A stretch of DNA of 64,000 nucleotides from positions 62,001-126,000 of the forward strand of contig CADBYT010000001.1 in the NCBI GenBank assembly GCA_902798975.1, in the 5' to 3' direction. Below the pieces are notes generated by a model. That model worked only from the letters and a program-made list of their open reading frames with translations. It had not been told where the DNA came from and did no database searches. Made by a program: the position numbers and the translations under genes. This DNA comes from an uncultured Bacteroidia bacterium. Its GTDB lineage: Bacteria > Bacteroidota > Bacteroidia > Bacteroidales > UBA932. Of the stretch, positions 33,035 through 45,403 are shown one piece after another; the first letter of the stretch is position 1, and every line of letters begins with the position of its first letter.

Positions 33035-33967
33035 CTATCCCAAAACCGTGCCACGGATGTTTTCGGCCACCTGGTGCACCAGGCGCAGCAGCGCCTCGCG
33101 GCTCGCCCAGGCCGTGTGCGGCGTGAAGCGGAAGCGCTCAGGGTGCTGCACGTGCAGCAGCGGGCTGTCCGCCGAAAGCGGTTCCTTTACGTATACATCC
33201 AGTGCCGCGCCGGCGATGAAGCCGGCATCCACCGCCTCAGCCAGCGCCGCCTCATCCACGATGCCGCCGCGGCCGAGATTGAGCAGGAAGGCCGTCGGCT
33301 TCATTTTGCGCAGCTCCTGCGCCCCGACCAGCCCCTTCGTCCGCTCGTTCAGCGGCGCATGCACGCTGACCACGTCCGCCCGGACGAGCAGCTCGTCCAG
33401 CGGGACGCTCGGATAGTCCGTGTTGTGCGAGGTGCCGGAGGTGGAATAATAGATTACCTGCATCCCGAATGCACATGCCACAGCGGCCACGCGGGTGCCG
33501 ATCGTGCCCAGGCCGATGATGCCCAGGGTCTTGCCGGCCAGTTCGGGATACGGGTGCGAGATGTCGCAGAACAGCGTCCCGGCCGAATAGTGGCCGCTCT
33601 TGACGCAGTCGTCGAAATAGGGCGAGAAGCCCGCCAGCGAGAGCAGGTGGGCGAAGGTGGACTGGACCACCGCCTCCGTGGAGTAGCCGGCCGCGTTGCG
33701 CACGGGGATTCCGCGCGCGGCAGCGGCGTCCAGGTCGATGTTGTTCACGCCCGTCGCGGCCTCGCAGATCAGCCGCAGGCGCGGGGCGCGCGACAGCAGT
33801 TCCTCATCCACACGCACCTTGTTGATAATCAGCACCTCGCAGTCCCCCACCCGTTCCAGCGACTCTTCGCGGCTGGAAAACGGATAGCAGACCAATTCGC
33901 CCAATTCGGCGATCTCATCCAGCGGGGTCTCCCCCAGCGTCGCCGCATCCAAAAATACAATCTTCAT
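33035..33967 (-). CDS. D-2-hydroxyacid dehydrogenase (NAD-dependent)
   Basis: 310 aa starting at ATG 33967 (MKIVFLDAATLGETPLDEIA). A formate/glycerate dehydrogenase fold with GIIGLGTIGTRVA for NAD binding at about 145-157. Substrate Arg in NLGRGGIVDEAAL, the Glu of the catalytic relay at about 255-260 (VYVKEPLSAD) and catalytic His in FTPHTAWAS are all present. Probably a glycerate, lactate or phosphoglycerate dehydrogenase relative; the substrate is not resolvable here. Hairpin element B lies directly upstream. Confidence 0.9.
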   Translation of the reverse strand: MKIVFLDAATLGETPLDEIAELGELVCYPFSSREESLERVGDCEVLIINKVRVDEELLSRAPRLRLICEAATGVNNIDLDAAAARGIPVRNAAGYSTEAVVQSTFAHLLSLAGFSPYFDDCVKSGHYSAGTLFCDISHPYPELAGKTLGIIGLGTIGTRVAAVACAFGMQVIYYSTSGTSHNTDYPSVPLDELLVRADVVSVHAPLNERTKGLVGAQELRKMKPTAFLLNLGRGGIVDEAALAEAVDAGFIAGAALDVYVKEPLSADSPLLHVQHPERFRFTPHTAWASREALLRLVHQVAENIRGTVLG

Positions 33968-33988
33968 CTCATTTATCCTCTTCTCCGT

Positions 33989-34162
33989 CCGGTATACCAA
34001 TCCCTCCGGTTGCCGTCGCTTCGCGACCCCTCCCAACCTGCGGTTGGGCCCCTCCCTCTTACGAAGCCGACTCGAAGAGAAAGTGTCTCCTTTAGGGGAC
34101 CTCAGGGGTTAGGGAACAAGCCAGCTTGCTGGCTACGGGCCCCGGAGGGACAGGTATACCGG
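33989..34162. repeat. Long hairpin element, copy B
   Basis: Terminal arms CCGGTATACC..TCCCTCCGG (33989-34009) and CCGGAGGGA..GGTATACCGG (34142-34162) match at 19 of 21 positions. Read on the minus strand, the interior repeats copy A: CCCGTAGCCA, the 24-nt block (34046-34069), a variable stem-loop (AACC/GGTT) between CCC and GGG, and GCGAAGCGA (34016-34024). It carries about 60 extra nt with its own hairpins, such as AGCCAGC/GCTGGCT. It lies between the dehydrogenase and GH3 genes. Confidence 0.78.
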
Positions 34163-34169
34163 ACTTCAG

Positions 34170-36527
<2,358 letters not shown>

Positions 36528-36531
36528 ACGC

Positions 36532-39354
36532 TTATAATGTTTGATTGATTGTTTCTCCAAGATAATCCAGTACGAGGCCTTCCGCATCGGGATCGTATGC
36601 GTGCGGATGGGCTGAATCCACGACCACGACGACGAAGCGGCGCTGCTGCAGCATCCCCGGGAAGGAGCCCTCACGCGCGCCGACGGTCAGCGTACGGGTG
36701 GCGTCGTCCCAGCGGATCGGGATGCGGGCGAAGGCGCCTTCCTCGTAGGCGAAGGTCAGGCCATCGTCCTCATAGAGCGTGAATTCCGCGTCCGCGCCGG
36801 CATAGACGTAGAGGCGGATGACATCAGCCGGCTTCTCATCGGACCACTGCATCTCGGGGCCGAAGGGAATGATGGACCCCGCCCGCACATAGAGCGGCAT
36901 GCGCTCGTAGGGTGCATCCACCGTCAGGGAACGGCTGCCGGACATCCAGGCACCGGAATAGAAGTCATACCAGCCCCCTTCCGGGAAATAGACCTCACGG
37001 CTGCGTGCGCCGTATTCGCTGACCGGACAGGGCATCAGCGCCGGACCGAACATCCACTGGTCGTCCAGGTCGCGCACCTGCGGATCGGCCGGCCAGTCCA
37101 TCGGCAGGGCCCGCATGATCGTGTAGTCGTCGTAATGCACTGCCGCCGCCAGGGAATACAGATACGGCATCAGCCGGTAGCGCAGGCGCATGTACCACAG
37201 GATGCTCTCATAGGCCGGCGAGCCCTCCCGAGCAATGTTCCAAAGCTCCCGCTGCGGCCACTGGCCATGCGTGCGGAAGAGCGGCACGAAGGCGCCGAAC
37301 TGGTGCCAGCGCGTCTGGAGCTCCTGCCATTCCGCGGCATTTGCCGGATCGTGGAACTTGGACATCACCGAGAAGCCGCCGATATCCATTCCCCAGAAGG
37401 GAATGCCGCTCATGCAGAAATTCAGGCCGGCGGACATCTGCGTGCGCATGTCCGTCCAGGAAGTGCCGATGTCCCCGCTCCACGTGCCCGTGGAATAGCG
37501 CTGCAGGCCCGGGAAGCCGCTGCGCGTCAGCAGGAAAACCCGTTTGTCGGGATCCACGCTGCGCTGCCCGTTGTAGATGGCGTCCGCGTTGACGAGGGCA
37601 TAGGCATTAAGGTATTCGGTCGAGGGGCCGAGCGCCGTCGGGCTGATCAGCCACTTGAAATAATCCATCGGCAGGCAGTCGCGCAGGTTCGGTTCGCTGG
37701 CGTCCATCCACCAGGCGTCGATCTTGCGTCCGTACCGGCTGTAGAGCGTTTCGTCCATCTGCCGCCAGAACATCCTGCGCCCGCCTTCCGCATAGGCGTC
37801 ATAGAAACTCTGCTTGTGGCCAAGCCAGTCCTCAAGACCGTCCTCCTCGGCATGCGTATAGGCATAGCCCGCGGCCTTCAGCTCCTTGTAATGCTCTGTG
37901 TTGGTGTAGAATTTCGGCCACACGCTGATCATGAAGCGTCCGTGCATGGCGTGAACATCATCCAGCATTTTCTCGGGATCCGGATAACGGGCCGCGTCGA
38001 ACTCATGGCTTCCCCACTGGTCTTCCAGCCAGTACTGCCAGTCCTGGACGATGTTGTCCACCGGAATGCCGCGCTCCCGGAACTGCCGGAGCGTCCCGAC
38101 GAGCTCGTCCTGCGTGGAATAACGCTCGCGGCTCTGCCAGAAACCCAACACCCATTTGGGCATCACGGGCGCCTTGCCGCTGAGCTGCCGGTAGCCGCGG
38201 ATCACGGCATCGTGGCTCCCGCCGCCGATAAACCAGAAGTCCAGCTGCGGCTCAAACTCAGAGGCGAACGCCAGCCGGCCGGCCTCACCCTCGGGCTGGA
38301 GCGGAGCCACGCGCAATCCCAGGTAAGACACGCTTCCGTCCGGCTCCCACTCCACACGGACCGGCACTTTCTGCCCGGCCTCCAGGTGCGCGGAGAACTT
38401 GTAGCTGTTGGGATTCCAGGCCGGACGCCAGCGGCGTGCCATCACTTCCTGCCCATCCACGAGGGTGCGCTGGAAACCTGCATAATATTGAATAAATTGA
38501 TAATCAGCCGTCTGCGGAGCTTCAAGATAGCCCTCATAAACCACCTTCGCGCCCTGGAGCGGCAGCTCCGGCAGGTTCCGGATGGCCCATTCGTTCTCAA
38601 AGAAGAGACTGTCTTCCTGGCGGACGACCGCTTTGCCGCGGGCAGGCGTGTAGGTGCCGGTCAGGCCGGGCGTCCTGCCGTCTTTGCCGTACAGTTTGAA
38701 CTGCTCGCCCAACTGCCGGTAGGGTTCGGGATTGCCCCAGCGGCTATAGGAATAGGCATCGAAGAGCAGGCCGTAGCCGCGGGTGGAGACCACCATCGGC
38801 AAGCTCACTTTGGTGTTGTACTGGAAAAGCTCTTCGCTGCGGCCCTTGTGGTTCAGCTCGCCGCTCTGGTGTTGCCCCAGGCCGTAGAACGCCTCCCCGT
38901 CGGGTGAGTCGAAGCTCACCCGGGTGGAATAGGCCTGCCTGCCTTCCACCTCGACGGGCTCGAAGCCCATCCGGGAGCCGCCCAGCAGCTGCGTCCCGTC
39001 CGCAGACAGGAAACGAACGGCGCCATGTTCCAGATCGACCGCTGCAGTCAGGGCCGCCGTACGCACCAGCACTTCCCCGTTCTCTTCCGACACGCGGAAA
39101 TCGCGGAAACGTCCCTGCGGTACGATGACCAGGCTGACGCGGTCATGCAGCACGCCGTCCGGACTCGCCGAGACGCGGACCAGTTCCGGACCTGCCAGCT
39201 GCAGACGGATGAGGGAGGCGCCGCCGGGAACCGGATCCGCGACCCGGACCAGGAACTGATCACCTCTCACGGAAAAAAATTTGCCCGCGCACGCGGTCAG
39301 GCACAACGCAGATACGAACAGCAAGAAGGCAATCTTGATTCTCAGTTTCTTCAT
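36532..39354 (-). CDS. GH31 alpha-xylosidase-like lipoprotein with PA14-like insert
   Basis: A 940-aa exported lipoprotein ([14 protein letters not shown], lipobox LTAC). N-terminal beta-sandwich, then a PA14-like insert (about 215-345, [29 protein letters not shown]). The GH31 (beta/alpha)8 barrel has the nucleophile region [13 protein letters not shown] and acid/base region [12 protein letters not shown], and C-terminal beta-domains follow. The insert and layout match the xyloglucan alpha-xylosidase type of Bacteroides. With the GH3 enzyme it could trim xyloglucan or isoprimeverose-type oligosaccharides. No SusC/SusD pair or endo-glucanase is in the window. Confidence 0.88.
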   Translation of the reverse strand: MKKLRIKIAFLLFVSALCLTACAGKFFSVRGDQFLVRVADPVPGGASLIRLQLAGPELVRVSASPDGVLHDRVSLVIVPQGRFRDFRVSEENGEVLVRTAALTAAVDLEHGAVRFLSADGTQLLGGSRMGFEPVEVEGRQAYSTRVSFDSPDGEAFYGLGQHQSGELNHKGRSEELFQYNTKVSLPMVVSTRGYGLLFDAYSYSRWGNPEPYRQLGEQFKLYGKDGRTPGLTGTYTPARGKAVVRQEDSLFFENEWAIRNLPELPLQGAKVVYEGYLEAPQTADYQFIQYYAGFQRTLVDGQEVMARRWRPAWNPNSYKFSAHLEAGQKVPVRVEWEPDGSVSYLGLRVAPLQPEGEAGRLAFASEFEPQLDFWFIGGGSHDAVIRGYRQLSGKAPVMPKWVLGFWQSRERYSTQDELVGTLRQFRERGIPVDNIVQDWQYWLEDQWGSHEFDAARYPDPEKMLDDVHAMHGRFMISVWPKFYTNTEHYKELKAAGYAYTHAEEDGLEDWLGHKQSFYDAYAEGGRRMFWRQMDETLYSRYGRKIDAWWMDASEPNLRDCLPMDYFKWLISPTALGPSTEYLNAYALVNADAIYNGQRSVDPDKRVFLLTRSGFPGLQRYSTGTWSGDIGTSWTDMRTQMSAGLNFCMSGIPFWGMDIGGFSVMSKFHDPANAAEWQELQTRWHQFGAFVPLFRTHGQWPQRELWNIAREGSPAYESILWYMRLRYRLMPYLYSLAAAVHYDDYTIMRALPMDWPADPQVRDLDDQWMFGPALMPCPVSEYGARSREVYFPEGGWYDFYSGAWMSGSRSLTVDAPYERMPLYVRAGSIIPFGPEMQWSDEKPADVIRLYVYAGADAEFTLYEDDGLTFAYEEGAFARIPIRWDDATRTLTVGAREGSFPGMLQQRRFVVVVVDSAHPHAYDPDAEGLVLDYLGETINQTL

Positions 39355-39390
39355 TCGGCTATAATGTCTTTAAAATTACGCTTTTTTTTC

Positions 39391-39398
39391 TAATTTTG
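39391..39398 (+). promoter_or_regulatory. -7 box TAATTTTG of the antiporter gene, in a divergent promoter region
   Basis: An exact TAnnTTTG, 8 nt from ATG 39407. On the other strand TTG and TAATTTTA, about 21 nt apart in the same 52-nt gap, could drive the GH31-GH3 operon, so the two promoters overlap. Confidence 0.6.
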
Positions 39399-39406
39399 CC
39401 AAGACT

Positions 39407-41656
39407 ATGTCCGAAGAATTAGACCTTGTGCGCGATTTGGCGGTCATCCTCGTTTCCGCAGGCGCATTCACCATCATATCCAAAGCGCTCAAACAGCCGC
39501 TCATCCTGGGCTACATCCTGGCCGGTTTCCTCGTCGGCCCGCACATCTCCTGGTTCCCCGGGATCAGTTCCGAAGAGACGGTCAACCAATGGTCCGAGAT
39601 CGGCATCATCTTCCTGATGTTCGGTCTGGGCCTGGAGTTCAGTTTCAAGAAGCTGCTCAAGGTGGGCAGCAGCGCCCTCGTGACCGCTGGAAGCAAATTC
39701 CTCGGCGTCTTCGTGATCGGCTTCGTGGCCGGGCAGGCCCTGGGCTGGACGGCCATGGAAAGCATCTTCCTCGGCGGACTGCTGTCCATGTCCTCCACGA
39801 TGGTCGTGCTCAAATCCTATGACGACATGGGCCTGAAGGGCAGGCCCTGGGCCGGCATGGTCTTCGGAACCCTCGTGGTTGAGGACCTGATCGCCATCCT
39901 GCTCATGGTCCTCCTGTCCACAATGGCAGTCTCCAACCAGTTCGCTGGCGGCGAAATGCTCTTCAACCTCGGAAAACTGGCCTTCTTCCTCATCCTGTGG
40001 TTCCTGGTGGGCATTTACGTGATCCCGTCCGTCCTCAAGCGGGCGCGGCGTTTCCTCAACGACGAGATCCTGCTCATCGTCAGCATCGGCCTATGCTTCG
40101 GCATGGTCGCACTGGCCGAGGCCGTCGGTTTCTCCTCCGCCCTCGGCGCCTTCGTAATGGGTTCCATCCTGGCCGAGACCATCGAAAGCGAGCACATCGA
40201 GCACCTCGTCGCGCCGATCAAGGACCTGTTCGGCGCCGTCTTCTTCGTATCCGTCGGTATGATGGTCGCCCCTGCCGTGATTGCGGAGCACTGGTTCACC
40301 ATCCTCATCATCACCCTGATCGTGATGCTCAGCCACATCCTCTTCGCCGGCGCGGGCATCCTGATGACCGGCGGCGGTCTGCGGAATGCCGTCCACACCG
40401 GATTCAGCCTCGCACAGCTCGGCGAATTCGGTTTCATCATCGCCGGCGTGGGCGTGAGCCTCGGGGTGATGCGGGAATTCATCTATCCGGTCATCATCGC
40501 CGTGTCGGTGATCACGACCTTCACGACCCCCTACATGATCAAGCTGGCGGGGCCGTCCTACCATCTGCTGCTCAAGCGGCTCCCGGAGCGCTGGGTCGCC
40601 CGGCTGGACGCGCCCGAGCAGAAGACCCACACGACGGCGGTCGAGCAGAGCGAGTGGCGCATCCTGCTGCGCGCCTATTTCCTGCGCATCCTGCTCTACG
40701 GCGTGATCCTCGTCGCCATCATGATCGGCTCCAAGGAATTCCTGGAGCCGGCCGCCATGAACCTTTTCCCGTCCTGGCCGCCGTTCTGGCTGAACCTGGC
40801 CGTCGTGGTCGTCACTCTGGTCGTCATGGCGCCCTTCCTTTTCGGGATGGCCATCAGTTCGAGTTCCATCAACAAGTCCGCCTCCAAACTGCTGGCGGAA
40901 AAGAACGCCAATAAATGGCCGCTCGCCGGCCTCGTGCTCACCCGCACCTTCCTGGCCGTGTCGATGGTCCTCAGCGTCATCGCCAGCCATTTCAAGCTGG
41001 CCGGCTGGACCACCATCCTGATCCTTTTCGGCGGCATTGTCTTCGTCCTGGCCGCCCGGCGCACCATGCACCACTACTCCGCGCTGGAACAGCGCTTCCT
41101 GAGCAACCTCAACGAGAAGGAAGAGGCGGAGCGGCGCAGCCATCCGGTCTCGACCTCCCTCCGCGACAAGATGGTCGGCTACGACGTGCACCTGGAGCCG
41201 CTGGAGCTCTCCCCCGACAGCGTCTTTGCCGGCATGCAGCTCAAGGACATTCCTTTCCGCGCCGAGACGGGCGCGAACATCATCAAGATACGGCGCGGCA
41301 CGCAGAGCATCACCATTCCCGCCGGCGACGTACGCATTTTCCCGAACGACAAGCTGCTCGCCGTGGGCTCCTCCGCCCAGATCGATGCCCTCCGGGCCAT
41401 GCTTTCACAATCCAGCGCCTCCCCGGTTTCCTCCCACGAGCAGGAGTTCGAGGTGGTCCCGGTCACGCTGGACGCGGATTCCTTCCTGACCGGCAATACC
41501 CTGCGCAAGGCCAACATGCGCCAGTACCGATGCATGGTGATCAGCGTCCTGCACGACGGGGAATTCATCACAAACCCCGAACCGGATTTCCAGTTCGGGG
41601 TTGGCGATATCGTATGGATTGCCGGTGAGACCAGCGCGCTGCCCTACAAGTCGTAG
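39407..41656 (+). CDS. CPA2-family monovalent cation:proton antiporter with two RCK C-terminal domains
   Basis: A 749-aa Kef-like membrane protein. About twelve membrane segments in residues 1-400 contain the CPA2 core (LGYILAGFLVGP, FGLGLEFSFKKLLKVG, LSMSSTMVVLKSYDD, GTLVVEDLIAILLM, AVGFSSALGAFVMG). Further hydrophobic segments span about 425-550. Two TrkA-C (RCK-C) domains lie in the C-terminal 180 residues, at about 585-665 and 680-749. There is no nucleotide-binding RCK-N domain with GxGxxG, unlike KefB/C. Likely exports K+ or Na+ against protons. Its last 13 nt overlap the convergent DUF5723 gene. Confidence 0.9.
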   Translation: MSEELDLVRDLAVILVSAGAFTIISKALKQPLILGYILAGFLVGPHISWFPGISSEETVNQWSEIGIIFLMFGLGLEFSFKKLLKVGSSALVTAGSKFLGVFVIGFVAGQALGWTAMESIFLGGLLSMSSTMVVLKSYDDMGLKGRPWAGMVFGTLVVEDLIAILLMVLLSTMAVSNQFAGGEMLFNLGKLAFFLILWFLVGIYVIPSVLKRARRFLNDEILLIVSIGLCFGMVALAEAVGFSSALGAFVMGSILAETIESEHIEHLVAPIKDLFGAVFFVSVGMMVAPAVIAEHWFTILIITLIVMLSHILFAGAGILMTGGGLRNAVHTGFSLAQLGEFGFIIAGVGVSLGVMREFIYPVIIAVSVITTFTTPYMIKLAGPSYHLLLKRLPERWVARLDAPEQKTHTTAVEQSEWRILLRAYFLRILLYGVILVAIMIGSKEFLEPAAMNLFPSWPPFWLNLAVVVVTLVVMAPFLFGMAISSSSINKSASKLLAEKNANKWPLAGLVLTRTFLAVSMVLSVIASHFKLAGWTTILILFGGIVFVLAARRTMHHYSALEQRFLSNLNEKEEAERRSHPVSTSLRDKMVGYDVHLEPLELSPDSVFAGMQLKDIPFRAETGANIIKIRRGTQSITIPAGDVRIFPNDKLLAVGSSAQIDALRAMLSQSSASPVSSHEQEFEVVPVTLDADSFLTGNTLRKANMRQYRCMVISVLHDGEFITNPEPDFQFGVGDIVWIAGETSALPYKS

Positions 41657-42996
41657 GTCAGGCCGATGGACACCACCTTGTTGTTGGGCTGCACGGGCGT
41701 GAAAGAGTGTCCGACGTAGCCGCCGAATCCCATTTCATAACCGACGTTGACGCGGAATTTCAGCACGCGCACGGACGCGCCGACACCCCAGACGGTACCG
41801 TGGGCGCCGTAACCGAAACTACCCGCGAAATCCAGCCAGTCGAGCGGGTTGCAGGACATCACGTAACGCGCTTCCCAATAAGGCATGTTCTGGTAGCCGA
41901 TGTAGCTGGCGACGAGGCCGACATGCACCTGCTCGAACTTCGGAAGCTTGTACTTGATGCCCAGGTTGGCACGCAGCGGGATCATGTTGAAGCGGACCTG
42001 GGTGCCCGTGGCCTTCAGCTTCAGGGTCTCCACGAAGTCCTCGCCGACAGCCAGGACTTTCTTGATCAGGGCATCCTTGTTCAACTCATTGTAGGCGACA
42101 TCCAGGCCCGTGAACGTGGCCGTGCCGGTGGAGCGTCCGGAGTTGCCGAGCGACCAGCAGATTCCGCCCAGGTCCAGCACGGATGCCGACAGGGTCAGGT
42201 ACTCGTTCGGCGTCACCACGACGCCCAGATCCAGGGCAAGGCCGGCACCGGTGGGGATATACCACCGTCCGGAAGACGTCATATTCAGGACGGAGAGATA
42301 GCCGTCTTCGGTCGGGACGAAAGTCTTGTTCCTGCCCGACATCTCCAGGTCGGCGTCCACGTCCATCCGGTATTCCTGATCCGTCAGCCGGAGCCTGAGG
42401 TTCGACATCCGGTAGTCGATGGAATTCAGGCCCAGGAGGAGCTTCGCCCGGCCGCCTATGGTCACGATGTCGCTGAGCTTGCGGGAATAGCCATAAGCCA
42501 GTTCAGCAAACAACTGCCCCTGGGCGCGGGCCCCGCTCAGGTTGTACACCTCGTCCGTCGTGCCCTCTTTCAAGATGTAGAAGAGGTCTCTCGGAACGGA
42601 GGCGCCGTACAGGACCCGGGCGTTGAGCTCGATGGTATGGAAGGCCTCGCCGCGGGCGAAACCGTAGGCGAAGAGGTTGTAGTTGTAGGTATTGAACTCG
42701 TAGTTCATGTCCTGGAGTTTGCTCATGAACTCCGCCGTGGACACGTAAGGGCTGAGGAAGGTCAGCACCTCATTTCCCATCGGATACAGGAAGGCACCCG
42801 CACCGATGTTGTTGCGGTTTTGCTTGGAGAATTCACCGATGCTGATGAAATCCTTGCCACCGGCCAGCGCCGGGTTGAAATGGTATCCGAGCCGATAATC
42901 ATTCAGGAAGAAGCCCTCCTGGGGGGTCTGGGCCTTCAGGGGCGCGGCAACGCAGATGAGCGCCGCCAGCGCAAGGGTCAGTTTATTATAAGACAT
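41644..42996 (-). CDS. DUF5723-family outer-membrane protein
   Basis: A 450-aa exported protein with a signal peptide (LTLALAALICVAAPLKAQ). The mature part matches the DUF5723 pattern of Bacteroidota: GFFLNDYRLGYHFNPALAG near the N-terminus, FAELAYGYSRKLSD, GLALDLGVVVTPNEYLTLSASV, and a barrel-like end GLTYDL. Probably an outer-membrane barrel of unknown role. It overlaps the upstream lipoprotein gene by 11 nt and the convergent antiporter gene by 13 nt. Confidence 0.8.
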   Translation of the reverse strand: MSYNKLTLALAALICVAAPLKAQTPQEGFFLNDYRLGYHFNPALAGGKDFISIGEFSKQNRNNIGAGAFLYPMGNEVLTFLSPYVSTAEFMSKLQDMNYEFNTYNYNLFAYGFARGEAFHTIELNARVLYGASVPRDLFYILKEGTTDEVYNLSGARAQGQLFAELAYGYSRKLSDIVTIGGRAKLLLGLNSIDYRMSNLRLRLTDQEYRMDVDADLEMSGRNKTFVPTEDGYLSVLNMTSSGRWYIPTGAGLALDLGVVVTPNEYLTLSASVLDLGGICWSLGNSGRSTGTATFTGLDVAYNELNKDALIKKVLAVGEDFVETLKLKATGTQVRFNMIPLRANLGIKYKLPKFEQVHVGLVASYIGYQNMPYWEARYVMSCNPLDWLDFAGSFGYGAHGTVWGVGASVRVLKFRVNVGYEMGFGGYVGHSFTPVQPNNKVVSIGLTYDL

Positions 42997-44125
42997 GGCT
43001 GGGAATGGTTATGCCGCCGCTGACAATGACGGAAGCGGATTTCACAGAGAGGCACATCTTGGTCGAGAGAGGCAGGTTGACGGAGTCGGCATGCGTACTG
43101 AACGACACGGTGGCCTCGATACCATGAATGTCGGGGAGGGTGCCGTCCAGGGATTTCACCGAGAGCGTCACCGGCGTCGTGGTCGGGGATTCGAGCGAAC
43201 CTCCGTAGATTGTGAAGCCGGAAGAGACCTCGACGCCGGGGTCCACGGAGCCGGATTCGTCCAGGACGCGGATATCCTCGACTTTGACGTCGATCGGAAG
43301 CGAATTTACCAGGTCGAAGGAAAGCTGGCATTCATGCAGATTGAACTGGCCGAGCTCCACGTTCAGGTTCTCCACCGGGAAAGTCATCGGCATCTTGAAA
43401 CTCTCCGTCAGGGCAACGAGTGCTTTGTACTTATAGGAGAATCTGAAGAAAGAGTTGGAGCCGCTGCGGACCAGATCCGGCAGATTTGCCGGCAGGTCCA
43501 GCGTCACGCCCTTCAGTTCCACCTTGGAAACATGGTCCAGGACATTCTCGGGCAGATCGAACTGGGTAAGGGTTCTCGGGGTATAGGAACTGGAGATGGA
43601 GAAATCGGCCAGGCGCTTTTCCTCGGCATATGTCTCCTCGTAGTTCTTATTGACGCAGGTTATCCGGGCCGTGGTGTTCAGGAGTATATTCGCATACAAC
43701 GGGTTTCCCGCCTGCACCATCAGCATCTGGTGCGGGAAGCCGAAACCGAACATGGACAGCGCGGAGGCCACGGAGCCCACGGAGCCATACTGATCCCCGA
43801 CCTCCCAGTGGTAGGGCTGGGTGTTGTCAGGGGACTTGAGCGCTACCTCAAAGGCGCTTTGGCTGAAGAATTCTTCTTCCGCCTCGACATACAGCTGGCC
43901 ATCCGGGTCTTCTTTCATGAACTGGTCCATCAAATCCCGGACGCTTCCATTGCTCAGGAGATCGTGTACGGTGACCGGCCCGACATTGCCGATGGGCAAC
44001 GCGATCCCGTCATGGAAGAGGGTGATTTCCTTGTTCAACTTTCCAAAAGGGTCATACTCCATGTTGCTGCATCCGTATAGCGGTAGCAGAACAAGGAGCG
44101 ACAAGATCAGATACTTGGTTCTCAT
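42986..44125 (-). CDS. Exported lipoprotein of unknown function
   Basis: A 379-aa lipoprotein (LLVLLPLYGCSNMEY, Cys at about 19). Beta-rich, with an early ITLFHDGIALPIGNVGPVTVHDLL block and a long C-terminal beta-sandwich-like region (DIRVLDESGSVDPGVEVSSG, TPVTLSVKSLDG). No family recognised. The 11-nt overlap with the DUF5723 barrel gene implies that the two are made together, possibly as an outer-membrane lipoprotein-barrel pair. Confidence 0.7.
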   Translation of the reverse strand: MRTKYLILSLLVLLPLYGCSNMEYDPFGKLNKEITLFHDGIALPIGNVGPVTVHDLLSNGSVRDLMDQFMKEDPDGQLYVEAEEEFFSQSAFEVALKSPDNTQPYHWEVGDQYGSVGSVASALSMFGFGFPHQMLMVQAGNPLYANILLNTTARITCVNKNYEETYAEEKRLADFSISSSYTPRTLTQFDLPENVLDHVSKVELKGVTLDLPANLPDLVRSGSNSFFRFSYKYKALVALTESFKMPMTFPVENLNVELGQFNLHECQLSFDLVNSLPIDVKVEDIRVLDESGSVDPGVEVSSGFTIYGGSLESPTTTPVTLSVKSLDGTLPDIHGIEATVSFSTHADSVNLPLSTKMCLSVKSASVIVSGGITIPSHVL

Positions 44126-44143
44126 TGGTATGTGGTTTGATTT

Positions 44144-45334
44144 CTATTCTGCGAGGACGGCGTCCGCAAGGGACTCCAGGGCCGGCAGGTCGGCGGGTTG
44201 CAGACGGCTGCGGATCGTGACCTTCTCCCCGACCAGTTCGACCTCCTTCATCGCGGAGAGCATCTCCGTCATCACGCGGCCGGCGGACGGAGCCCAGCTG
44301 CCGTTCTCGATGACGGCGGCGCGGCGCTTCTGCCAGCCCTTGATCTGGAGATGCCAGAGGAAGTCGTGCATCGGCGGGAAGAGCCCGGCGTCATAGGAGG
44401 ACGCCGCGACGACCAGCGTTCCGTAGCGGAAAGCGTCCTCTATGGCCTCGGCGAGGTCGTCGCGGGTCAGGTCGGAGGTCGCCACCTTCGGGCAGCCCTT
44501 GGCGCGGAGCAACTCCGCGAATTCCTCGGCCGCTTCGGCCGTGCCCCCGTGAATGGAGGCGTAGGCCACGAACACGCCCGGGGTCTCCACACCGTAGCTG
44601 CTCCAGATGCCGTAGAGGCGCAGCGCCTCCGCGAGCGTGTCGCGCAGCATCGGTCCGTGCAGCGGGCAGACGGTCTGCACGCCCAGCGGGCCCGCTTTGG
44701 CGAGCACGCGCTGCACCTGCGGGCCGTATTTACCGCAGATATTGAAATAGTAGCGGCGCGCCTCGCAGGCCCAGTCGTAGTCCGGGGTGCACCAGAAGCC
44801 GCCGGTCTGCTCCAGGGCGCCGAATTTGCCGAACGCGTCGGCGCTGAAGAGCACTTTCTCCGTCTCCTCGAAGCTCATCATCACCTCCGGCCAGTGGACC
44901 ATCGCGGCCGCAACGAAACGCAACGTGTGTGCACCCAGCGGGAGCGTGTCGCCCTCGTTCACGGCACGGGTGCGGCCTTCCAGCTGCGCGCCCGGGAAGA
45001 ACTGCGGGAGCATCTTGAGCGCGATGGCGCTCGCAACCAGGGTCAAGCCCGGATACTTCTCCAACAGCGCCGCAGCACAGGCGGAGTGGTCCGGCTCCAT
45101 GTGGTGGACAATCAGGTAGTCCGGGGTGCGGCCCTGCAGGGCTTCCTCCAGGTTCTTCATCCACGGGTCGGCCGTGCGGGCGTCGGAAGTGTCCAGGACG
45201 GCTACTTTCTCATCCAGGATGACGTAGGAATTATAGGACATTCCCTCGGGAACGAGGTACTGGCTTTCAAAAAGATCGAGGTCGTTGTCATCCACGCCGA
45301 TATAGCGGATGGCGGGGCTGATGGCTTGTGTCAT
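44144..45334 (-). CDS. fprA: Flavodiiron protein (A-type flavoprotein, FprA-like)
   Basis: 396 aa starting at ATG 45334 (MTQAISPAIRYIGVDDND). The metallo-beta-lactamase-like domain carries the di-iron ligands HHMEPDHS (about 80-87), a His in AMVHWPEVM, Asp in SADAFGKFG and His in CPLHGPMLR. The flavodoxin domain (about 250-396) contains VAYASIHGGTAEAAEEF. There is no extra rubredoxin or reductase domain. It probably reduces O2 or NO to protect anaerobic metabolism. The gene is divergent from the Na/Pi cotransporter gene. Confidence 0.93.
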   Translation of the reverse strand: MTQAISPAIRYIGVDDNDLDLFESQYLVPEGMSYNSYVILDEKVAVLDTSDARTADPWMKNLEEALQGRTPDYLIVHHMEPDHSACAAALLEKYPGLTLVASAIALKMLPQFFPGAQLEGRTRAVNEGDTLPLGAHTLRFVAAAMVHWPEVMMSFEETEKVLFSADAFGKFGALEQTGGFWCTPDYDWACEARRYYFNICGKYGPQVQRVLAKAGPLGVQTVCPLHGPMLRDTLAEALRLYGIWSSYGVETPGVFVAYASIHGGTAEAAEEFAELLRAKGCPKVATSDLTRDDLAEAIEDAFRYGTLVVAASSYDAGLFPPMHDFLWHLQIKGWQKRRAAVIENGSWAPSAGRVMTEMLSAMKEVELVGEKVTIRSRLQPADLPALESLADAVLAE

Positions 45335-45360
45335 TGGCTTCAAATTATGGGTTATACCGA

Positions 45361-45368
45361 CAAAAGTA
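45361..45368 (-). promoter_or_regulatory. -7 box TACTTTTG of the flavodiiron gene
   Basis: An exact TAnnTTTG on the minus strand, 26 nt upstream of ATG 45334, within the 69-nt divergent gap. A -33 TTG is not obvious. Confidence 0.6.
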
Positions 45369-45403
45369 ATGATTTTATTCCGAAAATCACTATTTTTACA
45401 TTT

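Noticed and set aside
44198-45403. Upstream extension of the Na/Pi cotransporter frame
   Set aside because: It is antisense to the flavodiiron gene; the hydrophobic NptA-type N-terminus begins at ATG 45404.
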